A stretch of DNA of 24,175 bases from Lactifluus volemus (Eukaryota > Basidiomycota > Agaricomycetes > Russulales > Russulaceae), in the NCBI GenBank assembly GCA_022376515.1, contig WTXI01000458.1, positions 1-24,175 of the forward strand. The letters run 5' to 3'. The first letter of the stretch is position 1, and every line of letters starts with the position of its first letter. A program made the position numbers and the translations under genes. The notes under the pieces are model-generated. The model saw only the letters and a program-made list of their open reading frames with translations, searched no databases and was not told the origin of the DNA. Positions 9,941-20,302 of the stretch are shown here, in pieces.

Positions 9941-10159
9941 TCAAGTATTTTGCTGTGAGCGACGCACAAGCATCTCCTTGAGTTCAACTACGAGTGACAA
10001 GTCACTCTCGTTAAGGCGTGTGATCACGGTCTTGAGCACAGTCTCCTCATTATTCATCCAATCAACAAGCCGCGCAATCTCCACATTGAGGCAGTAATGC
10101 TCTTCTTTTGCCTGCTCTAATCTGAGAGTGTGCAGAGTCGCTTCACGGTTCGCAGCGTC
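9941..10159 (-). pseudogene. KDZ transposase, C-terminal fragment
   Basis: Reads as the continuation of the transposase broken at 13610. The residues ANREATLHTL, EEHYCLNVEIARL and the helical stretch after them match the C-terminal coil of fungal KDZ transposases. If the inserted hAT element and one copy of its target duplication are removed, the frame runs straight from QPWADTA into NREATLH. The ATG of this open frame lies inside the inserted element and is not natural. Stop at 9941-9943. Confidence 0.85.
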
Positions 10160-10169
10160 CAGGGTTGTC
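10152..10169. repeat. Target duplication and TIR of hAT 2, low-coordinate end
   Basis: GCAGCGTC (10152-10159) followed by CAGGGTTGTC (10160-10169). Confidence 0.9.
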
Positions 10170-10533
10170 GTGATGACGGGTCGGACCCGGCATCTGATGA
10201 AACTCAGCATCTGATGCCCAAAATCATCATATCAACGCCTGATGCATGAGTCATGCATCAGCCTGTCACAGGCAATGTGGGATACTCCTCCTTATTTTGG
10301 AAGGTGAGTGTCACGTGTTCTTGACAATGCATTACGCGGCCCCATCGTCAATTCATCGTTATCTAGCCTCATTGCTTCCACTGTTTATTGACTACCACAC
10401 GCACCTTTATGCACAATCAACATTATCTGAGGCCCACAAACAGTAGACTGAGCCTGGAATTAGGTATGTTGCATTGAATCTACAATAACTATTGACCAAA
10501 CTGTTCCAGTTACTAGCCAGTGACTTGAGCCCC
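10170..10533. other. hAT 2 subterminal and 3' flanking DNA
   Basis: Non-coding region between the terminus and the transposase stop. It holds the palindrome and the GATG-rich repeats. Short open frames here lack any family likeness. Confidence 0.5.
10239..10261. repeat. Perfect 11-bp-arm palindrome in hAT 2 subterminal region
   Basis: CTGATGCATGA, one G, TCATGCATCAG. CATCTGATG words occur nearby at about 10191 and 10208, and related words occur at the other end (13536-13600), suggesting subterminal binding sites. Confidence 0.85.
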
Positions 10534-13385
10534 TCAATTGCCATTGACCGCGAGCCGGGCATGAAGTTCTATCTGTGCCCCAACATTCTTTTCCCCTCCG
10601 TGCCAATAGAACTCCATTACTTCACCACAGCCATCCTCTGGGAAGCGAAAAAGGTCCCTTAGCGGAATCTGTGTCTTTGGGTACCGGGCAGCCGCGTTTC
10701 GTATTTGTCTGGGTGTTAGTGGGACCATTGGCCGTGAAACATGGCCACGAATGGGTGTGGATGGTGGAATGGGTAGCTGTGAAGTGCTGTCAGACCACGA
10801 AAATGAGAAGGGACTAGTGGCAGCAGTAGTTTTGGGTAGGTCAGCTGTGTCCGCGTCATCTTTAAGCTCTTGTATCATTCCGTCAAATGTCTGTGGTGCA
10901 TCTGTTGTGTCAACTTCCTCTAGAACTGTGGTGTCCGTGCTTGTTGAGGTTGGTGAAGTGTTGGAGTCGCCACTGTTGGATGTGAGACGCAATTTTTTTT
11001 TTGGACGCCTGAGCACATGCCCTGCTGCGACATGACGCTGCTGGATGTCCTGCTTCACAAGTGCGATGTTATGTGTAGATTGGACAGATAGTTTTGTGTG
11101 TAGCTTGCGTTGTATGATACCATACAGACTGAACATGCGTTCAGTCTCTGCAGAGTTAGCGGTGATTGATAGGATGTGGATAGCAAGTTTAATGAAGCCC
11201 TGCATGCCGTTGAAGTTGTCACCAGTGCTCCGATCTTCAATACCCTGCCAGATTTTAACAAGATTGATGTCCCGGTCCTTTATAAGAATCATAACTGATA
11301 TTAGGGCAATTCCCAGACCATCCAATAAGGTCCCAACTCACCTCTCGCTCATGAACTTCCTTTGACTCCTTGAGCATCATTACACTTTCGGAAAACATTC
11401 CCGCAGACTGATCATAATCAATATATGCCTGCCAGAAGTCCAAGTTTGCCTCTCGACCATAGATTCTTTCAAACATGCGCCTTGACATCTGATATAAGAG
11501 ATTTTGGGGGAGATAAGACTGGTTGAAGCAAGAGCTGCAGATGTAGGGGTTGAAAAAGATGGCAAGAATGAACACAGGCTGATCAGCGGCCTTCCATCTC
11601 TTCTCAAGGCTTGCATGAAGGCTTTGTTGAACATGTTCTTCAACTGATGGGTCAGAGTAGATTCGGAATAGGTTGCCAAGCATTAAGAGGACATGATCAA
11701 GTCGGGTATGTGAAGCTTGCGCCACATTGGCAGCAATTGCGAGTGGCTCAAGATGCACGCAGATCCTGTATTTGATAAGCCATGACTAATTATAGTATAA
11801 CTAGATTACGCACCGATAAACTTTTGTCCAAAACTCACTATCATTAACCAGTGCGAGAATTGTATTGGCCTTGCGAATATCCTCAGCCTTGGCACCCGCA
11901 CATCTAGCCAAGTCAACGTGACGTCGGAGACAGAGTGACCGCATTGCTGGTGACACAGCTAGAAGGTGTGACAGGGACAGGTAGTAGGCAAGCCATCGTG
12001 TGACAACCGGGAGGAAAAGGGTGAGCGCATGTGTACCTGGAGGTTTGCCTATCAATTGCTCGCTCATAAGCCAGTCATGTGCAAGGCTGTGATTGTTAAA
12101 CCACTTCATGACCTCCAAAGCCTTGTTGACAGTGTCCTTGAGGTCTGGATTTGCCTTTAAGTAGTCACCAACCATCAGGTTTACTTGATGTGCCCAGCAA
12201 ACAAGAACTATGATCTCAATTAGTGCTTCATGAAGAAGCCGACACATTTTCTTCCCATCTGGGCCATCATCTGTACAATAGGCAATGACTTGAACCCCAA
12301 AAGTATTTTGCATATAGCTGATGTCATCTCTTGTGAGCTCATAGAGCCGATCACCAGTTTTTGGCTGGCCACGCATGTCATGTGTGCGCACGAGATATGC
12401 CTACCATAATTGGCGAGGTGAGATAATACGCAGCGTGAGCATGATGTTGCATCGTCACGCACCTTATTTTCAACCATCATCATCGATGTGACCACCGGCA
12501 CCTTTGCATGACTTTTCCAGCCATCGCACTGGCCTGTTGCAAGCTTCCCCCTTGTCTTCACCCCCACATCTTGGACTGCCTTGGTTGCTTCTCCCTCTAG
12601 AATATGTCCTCCAAGGTCTCGACGATCTGGCATCCTTAAACCGGGCAAACAGAAGTCTTGAATAAAGGCCATCCATTCGAAATTTGCAGCTGAGTTCCAT
12701 GAATAGTCACAGGAAACAAAGAGACGACAAATGCACTCATCTAAGGCCATTTGTAGCTCAGCAGGGGTTGGGCCGCTGTTAGCGTCTGTCTCTGGTAAGT
12801 CATCAGTTTGTGCTCGTTTTTGTGGGTGGTAACTGTCTTCAGATAGTGCTGATGGTGTCATGAAGCGTATAGGAGGATAAGAAGTGGCACAGGGGAAGGG
12901 TAAAATGGCTGATGAGGCTGTAGCTTGACCCGGTGTGGAGGATGACACTGCGGGAAGTGTTTGAGACTCCCGGGTGGTTTTATTGGCTTGGTAAACATTC
13001 TTTTCTGTTTCACGGTCTAACAAAGCTTGAACACGAATAACAGGGTCGATTGTTGGGCATCTCCTTAGGTGCCCAAGCATAGTTGTCAGTTGCCCGCAGA
13101 TAGGCATATTTGGTATTGAAGTGAGGGCTATGACATTATTGTGAGTGCAACAGTCCTATCAACGAAGAAATAAGCAAACTTACCATGCTCTGTCAATTCA
13201 GAGTCTGTTCTCACAGATTTGAGGTTCCCATTGAGTACTGCCATCGCATCCTTCTCCTTTAGGTTCTGCATATGGTTTGTCATGCAGTATTTGCATACTG
13301 CCGCAAGATGTGACTTGTTTTCTTTGTAGTGCTGGCCTGTAGTCAGGAAGTGTGCCCACAGGGAGCTCTTATGATGGATGGACAT
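10534..13385 (-). CDS. hAT transposase with BED-like finger (hAT 2), intact
   Basis: Five exons, read on the minus strand: 13385-13184, 13127-12463, 12400-11814, 11765-11342 and 11277-10534. All junctions are GT-AG and the phases fit, giving 873 residues with no stop. The N-terminus has a BED-like finger (SSLWAHF, CKYC, then HLRRC), split by intron 1. Next come CDGWKSHAKVPVV (first catalytic acid region), YCTDDGPDGKKM (second acid), CWAHQVNLMVGDYLK, a long helical middle, and the family's dimerisation block ITANSAETERMFSLYG. The C-terminal 170 residues are Ser/Thr/Pro-rich and end in a less conserved tail. The first Met in frame is at 13385; an open frame further upstream begins with a non-ATG codon. 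The enzyme should act on the CAGGGTTGTC ends around it. Confidence 0.92.
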
Positions 13386-13599
13386 GCCAGCGGTTACAGG
13401 ATACCGAAAACTTAGGCTCAATGTCACATAGCATACTCCTAGACTGTACTACCCAAGAATGGACTAGTACTCGCTTGTGCTATGTACATGTAATATACAC
13501 GTGATGTGAATTTTTCCCGACCCCCCATCGGATTCGCATCTGATGCTTGATGGGTCAGGTGATGGCCGACCCTCGCTGATGGGGGGTCAGGCTGATGCT
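13386..13599. other. hAT 2 promoter-side subterminal DNA
   Basis: About 215 bp between the transposase start and the TIR. It contains GATG/CATC-rich words and a direct GACC/GGTC theme, but no gene. The transposase promoter must lie here. Confidence 0.45.
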
Positions 13600-13617
13600 G
13601 ACAACCCTGGCAGTGTC
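13600..13617. repeat. TIR and target duplication of hAT 2, high-coordinate end
   Basis: GACAACCCTG (13600-13609) followed by GCAGTGTC (13610-13617), matching the other end except for one C/T. Confidence 0.9.
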
Positions 13618-16563
13618 TGCCCATGGTTGGGAACGGATGTCCTCCCAGCACTCCCAAAGTAGCTCAAACTCGGCCAGGCTATCATAGGTCGAAATGTCCT
13701 TCCATTCGAGCAGAGGGCAGCCAAGCGATGCCGCTGCCTCATTGTACCTTTTCAGCGCCCTCTGGATTGCCTTGCAACGCATCTTGAGTGATTTATTGAT
13801 ATGCGTGCGTAGCTTGTATCCTGAAGAACGATTAGTGAGGTACCCCATATTGTGACCACAGAGTGAGGACAGCACCAGTTCCTGATAACCCCATCTTCTG
13901 GAGTTCAAAAAGGCGAGAAACGACAAGTCCTTTAAGGCGTGTGAGTGCTTTCTGATATTCTCGAGTGGCAAAATATTGCGATGCTGTTTGCCACTCAGGC
14001 ATATCTAGTGTCCACTGATCTTTGATGTTATGCGTAGTCTCAAAGACTTGAAGCATGTCTTGCATGCGTTGATAGTTCTCAAAGGCGTGTTGTTTCAAGA
14101 TTTCCGCTCGTCCATGCACTGCTGACTGGGGAGGGACATTGGCAATGCAGTATGCGACAGTGTGGTCGTGTGATTTTCTAATTGATTACTAGATGGTCAG
14201 CAGACGGCGGACGCTCGTAATGACAGTAACGAGAGGACGAACTTGGCTTTTTGATGCATGATGAGCAATTCTATATACTTGCAGGCAAATTCTTCTTCTG
14301 GAGACTCCTGTCTGCGGGATAGTAGATAGACCCGCTCATTTTCTAGGTGCTGGTGATAACGCGTGTCTTTGTGTGACTTTCCAGACTCTAGGGATGCAAT
14401 GACTCCAGGGAGATCTCCGAGCAGCTGGCTTAACTGTTTGTAATTTCCTAGAAGGAATGTGGCTACGAAGGGCGTGAATATTGAGCCGCATGCAAATGAG
14501 TTACCACCTACATAGCTCCTGGTATTTGTCGTCATCATGTTGCCTAGAAAACAGATCAATGGCTTGCAGGCGATGAAATCGAGACATGTGGCATGTGGTA
14601 TTTGCGAGTCCGTTGAAAGATGAGAAGATTCACTCTGCTGTCTCGAGGTCCTCAATCCCGAAACCTGTAACAAAGAGGGGATGGAAGGAGAGTTGGCACA
14701 ATTGCTTATGAGCGTATCCATGAAACGCGGGCACAACAAAATGGAGACCCTTGTTGTGTGCCTTGTGAGCTATGGAACTATTCCCGACTGTGGCTGTGAA
14801 CGAGCACCCGATGTCGTAGCCAATGCCTAGTTAGTCCCCAAAAATGTTGAGGGCATGATCAACAATTGTGAGGGGATACTTAGCACTGGATCGTGTCAGT
14901 CGAGATGATGCACAGAAAGACATATTAAACAATCACTTACAGCTCACCACTTTCTATCATATCAACAATCCACTAGATAAAGCCATGGCGACAAGCCAAA
15001 AGAAAGATACCAGTCTCTCGATAGATCGCCCACATGCATTTGAGATTGTCGCTTTGTGCTGCTTTCCAATGCTCTGTACAGGTGCTGTTGTTGCCATCGC
15101 CGTCGGCAGGTGTTGCTTCCTGGGAGTCTTTGGACCAAGCCACTGGCAGTGCTTCATCCCCATTGGCACGGATGTCACTGCGATTTGCCTGAGATATGCA
15201 AAATGATGATTGAAGGATCATGGTATAATCGAGACACACAATACCTGTTTCTTCTGGTGCCTCGGCTTAACGTCATGCTTGAATCAGTTCACGATGTCTT
15301 CGGAGATGTAGTAATCGCTTGTGAAGGCCCTTGGGTCAGCATTGAGGCCTTCACGAAACCGGGCACGCTTCAACGACTGGTTTCCATCTAGGACACTGAT
15401 CAAAGAAACCTCCAAAGGGACCTCACTGGGGATCTTGTGTTGGCAGCAAGGACAAGAGTGCTTGGCTCACCAATGTTCATCTGTTCTTCCCAGAGCCTTG
15501 TGGACCCTTGCATTGACACCTCTCAGGATCTTGAGGTATATGTCGAATGTATCTGAGAAATATTCCCAGTAGCCGCGATAATACATTATCTGTGCACATT
15601 TCTGATGAGAAACCAGTCAACATGTGATGGGCACGAACTCACATTGTGATAGTCGCACAAGGACCGGACCCACGCTTGTATGCTGAGACGAGGCTGGCAA
15701 ACGTGTAGACAACGATAAAGCTCCAGTGTGCGCAGTGAGACCGCAAATGAAACACGAGTCGGAGCAGAACTGAGACACCCTTGCAGTAATAAGTTCATGT
15801 TTAGGTAATCACACCCAGGGAGCTGCAGAAAAACGTGCTGTTCTGAAAAGTCTAGGCACACGCCCATCAGCGCCAGTCAGAACGCCATCATACAAACCAC
15901 AAGTACATACCATATACATCGATCATCAACAGAGTATATCTCTCAGCCGCATCAAACGTGTGATGGTCTGTGGCCCCGCAACGCTTGTACTGAAGGTAAC
16001 TATCAATAAGTGATGGGAGCTGGGTCTCCCACTTAGACTGGGCGATCTGAATGCGCTGCGACCATGTTTGCCTATTGTGGCGTCTGCATGACCTGTGGTG
16101 TCCAATAACCAGTGAATAAGACTGTATCAATTCTGTGTTGACAGTACTTACGACCCAATGTACTCCTCAAAGTGTTCTATTTCATGCCCCTCACCAGCTA
16201 TCTGCATCTCCATGTTGAGGGGGTTGTTGTCCCAGTCATCGTCAATCCATTCGCCTGCTTCATTTTGGATATCTTCCATTAAATCATCTCGTCCTGTGGC
16301 ATTGTCCAGCCCGAGAGCACACTTGCTACTTGAAGACAATCCTTGTGCTGGATTAGATGGACTTCAATAAATTGAAACATGCCATACTCACTCGCATATT
16401 CGACTTTAGTATGCTCCATGAATAACTCATCTATGGCCCTTTGCTTTGCCTTACTTATTAGCTCAACTCGAAGCTTTGCGATGTTATCAAATCAGGGGCC
16501 GCTGGGTGGGTGTTTGCGACGACCAGTAGGAGCGATATGAAACTTGACACGTCCGTTTACCAT
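13610..16563 (-). pseudogene. KDZ transposase, N-terminal and core part, decayed
   Basis: The gene starts near ATG 16563 (MVNGRVKF, TGRRKH) and runs down to the hAT 2 insertion at 13610. Recognisable in order: a basic N-terminus, an acidic segment (EDIQNEAGEW), a CxC1-like region (SLRTLELYR, CDYHN), CPCCQHK, the core motif LDGNQSLKR with the first catalytic Asp, SDYYISEDIV, TEHWKAA, GIFLLACRHGF, YDIGCSF with the second Asp, HGYAHKQLCQL, GIEDLETAE, then FLLGNYKQL, LSGTGYKLRTHI and SLAEFELLWECWEDIR. Several introns still have good GT-AG sites, for example joining YQEL to STFLLGNY and SGTG to YKLR. In-frame stops lie at 16492-16494, 15467-15469, 15284-15286, 14973-14975, 14831-14833 and 14630-14632; several fit CGA-to-TGA or CAG-to-TAG changes. 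It is therefore an old, inactive copy. I could not find the termini of its element. Confidence 0.85.
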
Positions 16564-17146
16564 GTTGAAGGGGATGTGGGAATAGTTGTCAGTTTTCTGG
16601 GAACAGCCGGGGACTACATCACCAAATACGAAGCTTATATGAAGTGCCCTGCTTATTTGGGGCATGCCAGTGGCCCAAAATGGATGTGCGGTGATGGATT
16701 GTACATTTCTAGTAATGGGATTGTCAGATATTGATGTTTCTGAGATAACGACTTTCAATACTCACCAGCTTTTCCAAGCAGTAACTAGGTGTGCATGTAA
16801 CCCATAGAGAGTGCATTACTGCCCTTGCCTGAGTGTCCCAAGCGTCCTGAGATACTAGTAAGATACCAGAGTGTGGTCCAAGAGTTCAGCGGCTCCAGCC
16901 AGTGCTGGCAGTAACCTAGGCTCTGAGATCAGATTCCTAGCTAGATGTAAAGCAGCCGTTCACAGATTGAATGTGCCTAGACCAATATATGATAGTTCCC
17001 AAAGAAAGAGCTCTTGCCAGTGATGCCTTCGCAGTTCGCAGATCACAAGTCGAAGTCGATAGCTATCAGCGATCGAGGTTCCCAAGTGACATACAAAGTG
17101 GACCCAGCTCCCATACACATAGAACCAAGTCAAGTTCCATCATAGA
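16564..17146. other. Non-coding DNA upstream of the KDZ gene
   Basis: No coding frame is supported. The open stretch 16564-16758 (minus) extends the KDZ frame upstream but shows no family motif and is probably 5' leader. The rest should contain the KDZ element terminus, which I could not pin down. Confidence 0.4.
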
Positions 17147-17151
17147 TTGAG

Positions 17152-18165
17152 TGTAATCAATACAAAAACATCTTGAAAAACATGAACAAGAGCGAGCGGG
17201 AGTCTTGCCTGGATGCACGGTCTAGCTGTTGAGATAGCCCCAGATTCAGTTGATCCCACAAAAATCGTCCAGATCGTGGCTCTTGGGCTCACACTTTCTG
17301 GGCGCTATGATCACATAAAGATAGAGAACTAAAATGTGCATTGAAATGTGGCGTTTTTTGGTTTAAAATAGTGCTGGTTTGAATCAAAACCCCAAACCTC
17401 AAACATAACGTGCCAGAGTGCTTATGATAAGGACAAGATCCGTACTGATCTCTCCCTAGAGCCATGCGATTTGTCTAAGGATGCATGTACATGTAGAAAC
17501 ATACAATTTAAATATATGTGTTGAAAATGAAGTAGAGGATCTATGTGGAAGGTGTGTAAATTGTGGAAAATGTATTATGAAAGGTACATCTGGACGTGTC
17601 AAGTCTCAAGTTTCACAAATGATGTTACACTGTGCTGTAGACCTATAGCACACCCTATATATGTCTGATGGTTTTTTTATTGGCATGCTTGCAAATTTTG
17701 TGCATATTTAAAGTATGCAACACAGAATTCATCATTCCACCCTCACAAAGTGAATTTCATTGGTTTAAAGGGAGATCGACATAGATCTGAACTCCTTTAT
17801 TGTATCTGACAGTGGAATGGTGAGTGATTTTCATTGCACACCTTGTAGGTCACTACATATCACCAAAGCTACTGGATTATGGTGGAAATATGTGGTTTAT
17901 CATGTCATGATGATACTGTATAAATAGCTTCAGAAAGAGGGCTGCGATCTAGCACGATCAGACTGGATCTGAGGGTTGTGGGAGGCCGGACTGGTCTCAT
18001 GTGCACTAGCCTCCCATCTTTGCCTCCAACTCTCTTGCTCGATGTTCACACATTGTTCAGATCCCAAGATTACACTCGAAGCATAACAGCTCTCTTTCAG
18101 ATCAATCTTTCAGACTGTAAGGCGGCCCTTAGTGGATGCCTTACAATAAATCAAACTAGTTCACA
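17152..18165 (+). repeat. Possible solo LTR
   Basis: The segment begins TGTAATC, ends GTTCACA, and is flanked by TTGAG on both sides (17147-17151 and 18166-18170), as expected for a 5-bp target duplication around TG...CA ends. It contains TATAAATA (17929-17936) and AATAAA (18145-18150), spaced about 210 bp apart like the promoter and polyadenylation signal of an LTR. No gag or pol is present next to it. A 5-bp match over a 1-kb search could arise by chance, so this is a candidate only. Confidence 0.35.
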
Positions 18166-18206
18166 TTGAGATAGATATATTTGAGTGAGGTATTAAGTAA
18201 CTACTA

Positions 18207-18227
18207 CTTAGGATCAAAGATCCTAAG
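18207..18227. repeat. Short perfect hairpin
   Basis: CTTAGGATC, AAA, GATCCTAAG: 9-bp arms with a 3-nt loop, just past the possible LTR. No U-run follows, and fungal genes do not use such terminators, so no function is assigned. Confidence 0.6.
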
Positions 18228-18443
18228 CTATCTAAATTAACAGGCCAGCTCGAGGCTGCACCAGGCATTGCCCAACACATCGGTAAGTGTCGGGCTCGCG
18301 CAAGTGGCCTCCCAGACCGGCTCGAGCCCAGATCAGGCAAGGGCCAGAAAGAACACAGACGTGAGGCCATCAAGCCTCGTAGATCAGAGAAAATTTTGCA
18401 CACTGAGACAAGGGTGCATAAAATAAATCATATTGTCTGAGAA

Positions 18444-18828
18444 CTACAGGTATATGATAAAGTGATAAAGATTATCACCTTCAATGAATGTCATGCCACA
18501 GTCTAATCCGAGGTGCCTCGCATCTTGCGTCAATGACACTGGCGGCCTGGCCCACCTAGATAACACGAAATTAAGCCTTGCTTTCTGCTCAAGCGTCAAA
18601 CGTTCCTTGAACGGAATGTCAATTCTTGGTGCTCTTGCTCCAGCTGTCAGTGGCTGACATTGGAAGATATGCGGCGTTCCAGTGCGGACCTGTCTTCTCA
18701 ATGCAATCTATTTGTCTATGGTCTTTCCTTTTCTTGTGCATAAAGGCCGTCTCCCTGTGCCAATAAAGAACGACCCCTGAAACTGTCCGAGTCATAGTTC
18801 TCTCCAGGTGCTTCTGATTTAAAGCCAT
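18444..18828 (-). pseudogene. Unrecognised gene fragment, minus strand
   Basis: Two overlapping open frames (18619-18828 and 18444-18701) look like parts of one protein. The first reads HRETAFMHKKRKDHRQIDCIE, the second VRTGTPHIFQC, then FKERLTLEQKARLNFVLSRW and DARHLGLDCGMTFIE. The second has a balanced amino acid make-up and ends at a possible splice donor near 18480. A frameshift or a missed intron must lie near 18690. I do not recognise the family. There is little overlap with other features, and the next gene diverges from here. Confidence 0.25.
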
Positions 18829-18884
18829 TCCTGGGCTCGCACCTACACCACATTCTCTGTGTTTCCTGTGTTATTTTCCCCCCA

Positions 18885-19163
18885 ATGCGTTCTCGTTTTC
18901 CTCTTCAATCTGACACTGGCATCTCGAAAAAGGGTGATGTTGGCCCTCACTGGGATACTGTTTCCAATGCTGCCATAACAGTGTGCATCAATGGAATTCA
19001 AGACCAATGCTTCTCTCACAATGCTCGCTCTGCAGAGACTGCGTGCGCCATTTCTGGTTGGTCATTAGACCAAAATGCATTCCCAACTGTTGAAAGCGGT
19101 TTGCACGAGGGGTTTATCAAGCAAAGTGTCGATAGGAAGGAGACACAAGAGAGATTGGTGTGA
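18885..19163 (+). CDS. Hypothetical short protein, 92 aa
   Basis: An ATG-initiated open frame preceded by a pyrimidine-rich leader (TTATTTTCCCCCCA). The residues (GDVGPHWDTVSNAAITVC and onward) are of plausible composition but match no family I know. It may be a first exon, since GT sites follow near its end, or chance coding. It is divergent from the minus-strand fragment, with about 55 bp between them. Confidence 0.2.
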   Translation: MRSRFPLQSDTGISKKGDVGPHWDTVSNAAITVCINGIQDQCFSHNARSAETACAISGWSLDQNAFPTVESGLHEGFIKQSVDRKETQERLV

Positions 19164-19311
19164 ATAATATTGGATGCGGTGCGTATCACTTAATTCCTAT
19201 TCCTATGGTAGCTAATATACGAAATAAAACCAGGTTGCTGCGCTTGAGCGCTGTTGCGGCGTCGCCTGCATATTTGCGGTCTTTCAAGGAGAGCAGCGCC
19301 CATCAGAGGCA

Positions 19312-20004
19312 ATGGACCCCGCACATACACTGTCCCTTAATGATCGCAATGTGCGCCTGTTTTCAAGCAACATTTTCACACTCTACCCACACATCTACGA
19401 CCCTGCCCTCGAGGACATCAAGACAATATGTCTGTCACAACTTGGCATCGCCTACATGCGGGATTTCCGCACTCGCGCCAAACGATCCAATTATTTTGCT
19501 AAGGCTCTTATGGAACCCCTAGAGCCTACTCACTCGATTATCACACAGGTGCAGACTCTCCCTCTTGACATTTTGTCAGGTCTTTGGTCACCCCTCCGCT
19601 GCACATCGGCTCCAATCTCACATGGAGAGCACGCACCTACAATATCTGATGAGCTGGGTACCTTCGGTCAGTTGTCCTCTCGCATAGCATCGTTATCGGT
19701 GTAGGAAGATGGCCCACGGCCGTCCACCCCATATCCCAATTCCCATCTATCGTGGACAGGATTGGGCTCCCCCAATCTGAATGTGTCATCGCTACATCAA
19801 CAAAGGTCACCATCTCCCACAAAGAAGAAGAAACTTCCCGCCCTTGTCATACAACTCCTTAATTCGCTCTGTGAGGGACAATCCAAGTCAGGTGAAGTCT
19901 TGGCTGTCTACAATTACGTTCTGCAACAGTGCCAAGAGAAAGCCTTGGTTAACATCGGATTTAATCAAGCAGTCGCAAAAGTGTTGATATCTCTGCAGAA
20001 CTGA
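19312..20004 (+). pseudogene. Unrecognised protein, interrupted by one in-frame stop
   Basis: A single frame runs from ATG 19312 to TGA 20002-20004, broken only by TAG at 19702-19704; it would be 230 residues. The first part (NIFTLYPHIYDPALEDIKTI, YMRDFRTRAKRSNYF) and the second (SPTKKKKLPALVIQLLNS, EVLAVYNYVLQQCQEKALV) have globular, helix-forming composition, and a short lysine-rich segment lies between them. The TAG could be a CAG change, or part of a short intron starting at the overlapping GTGTAG. I do not recognise the family. Confidence 0.35.
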
Positions 20005-20302
20005 ATTGGGACATTGGACTGTTTCAAGTTGACAGGGTATATGCTTATGTTCATCTCCATTTTCACTCTTACCCACGTGTTTGACAGATTGAATTTGAAC
20101 TTGAATTGACCGTCACCCACTTTTGGGATTCCTGATGGTTTCTTGGTATGTGCCTGGTTCACTTCCTACGGAGTTTACTGACTGTCTCTACATATCCCCG
20201 TCTAGTGACCGTTGTTTACCAGCTTTCTTAAATCGTGTCGTGCATCCAGTCGATCTAGTTTACCATCCCTCATTTGTACATATCAGAGTCACACCTCGCA
20301 AC

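Larger units (their letters stand above)
10160..13609 (-). mobile_element. hAT transposon 2, nested in the KDZ gene
   Basis: Ends are CAGGGTTGTC (10160-10169) and GACAACCCTG (13600-13609), flanked by GCAGCGTC (10152-10159) and GCAGTGTC (13610-13617). That is an 8-bp target duplication with one CG-to-TG difference. The element holds one five-exon hAT transposase on the minus strand and short subterminal CATCTGATG/GATGCATC repeats. Its insertion splits the KDZ reading frame exactly. The two hAT elements in this window share little beyond a GTTG core in their termini and encode different transposases, so they are separate families. Confidence 0.92.

Noticed and set aside
14868..15391. Plus-strand frames of about 110 codons
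   Set aside because: Opposite strand of the KDZ core, where TEHWKAA and GIFLLACRHGF are read on the minus strand.
17456..17647. Short plus frame with CGRCVNCGKC, zinc-finger-like
   Set aside because: AT-rich, under 65 codons, no ATG-led gene structure and inside the possible LTR; cysteines alone are not enough.
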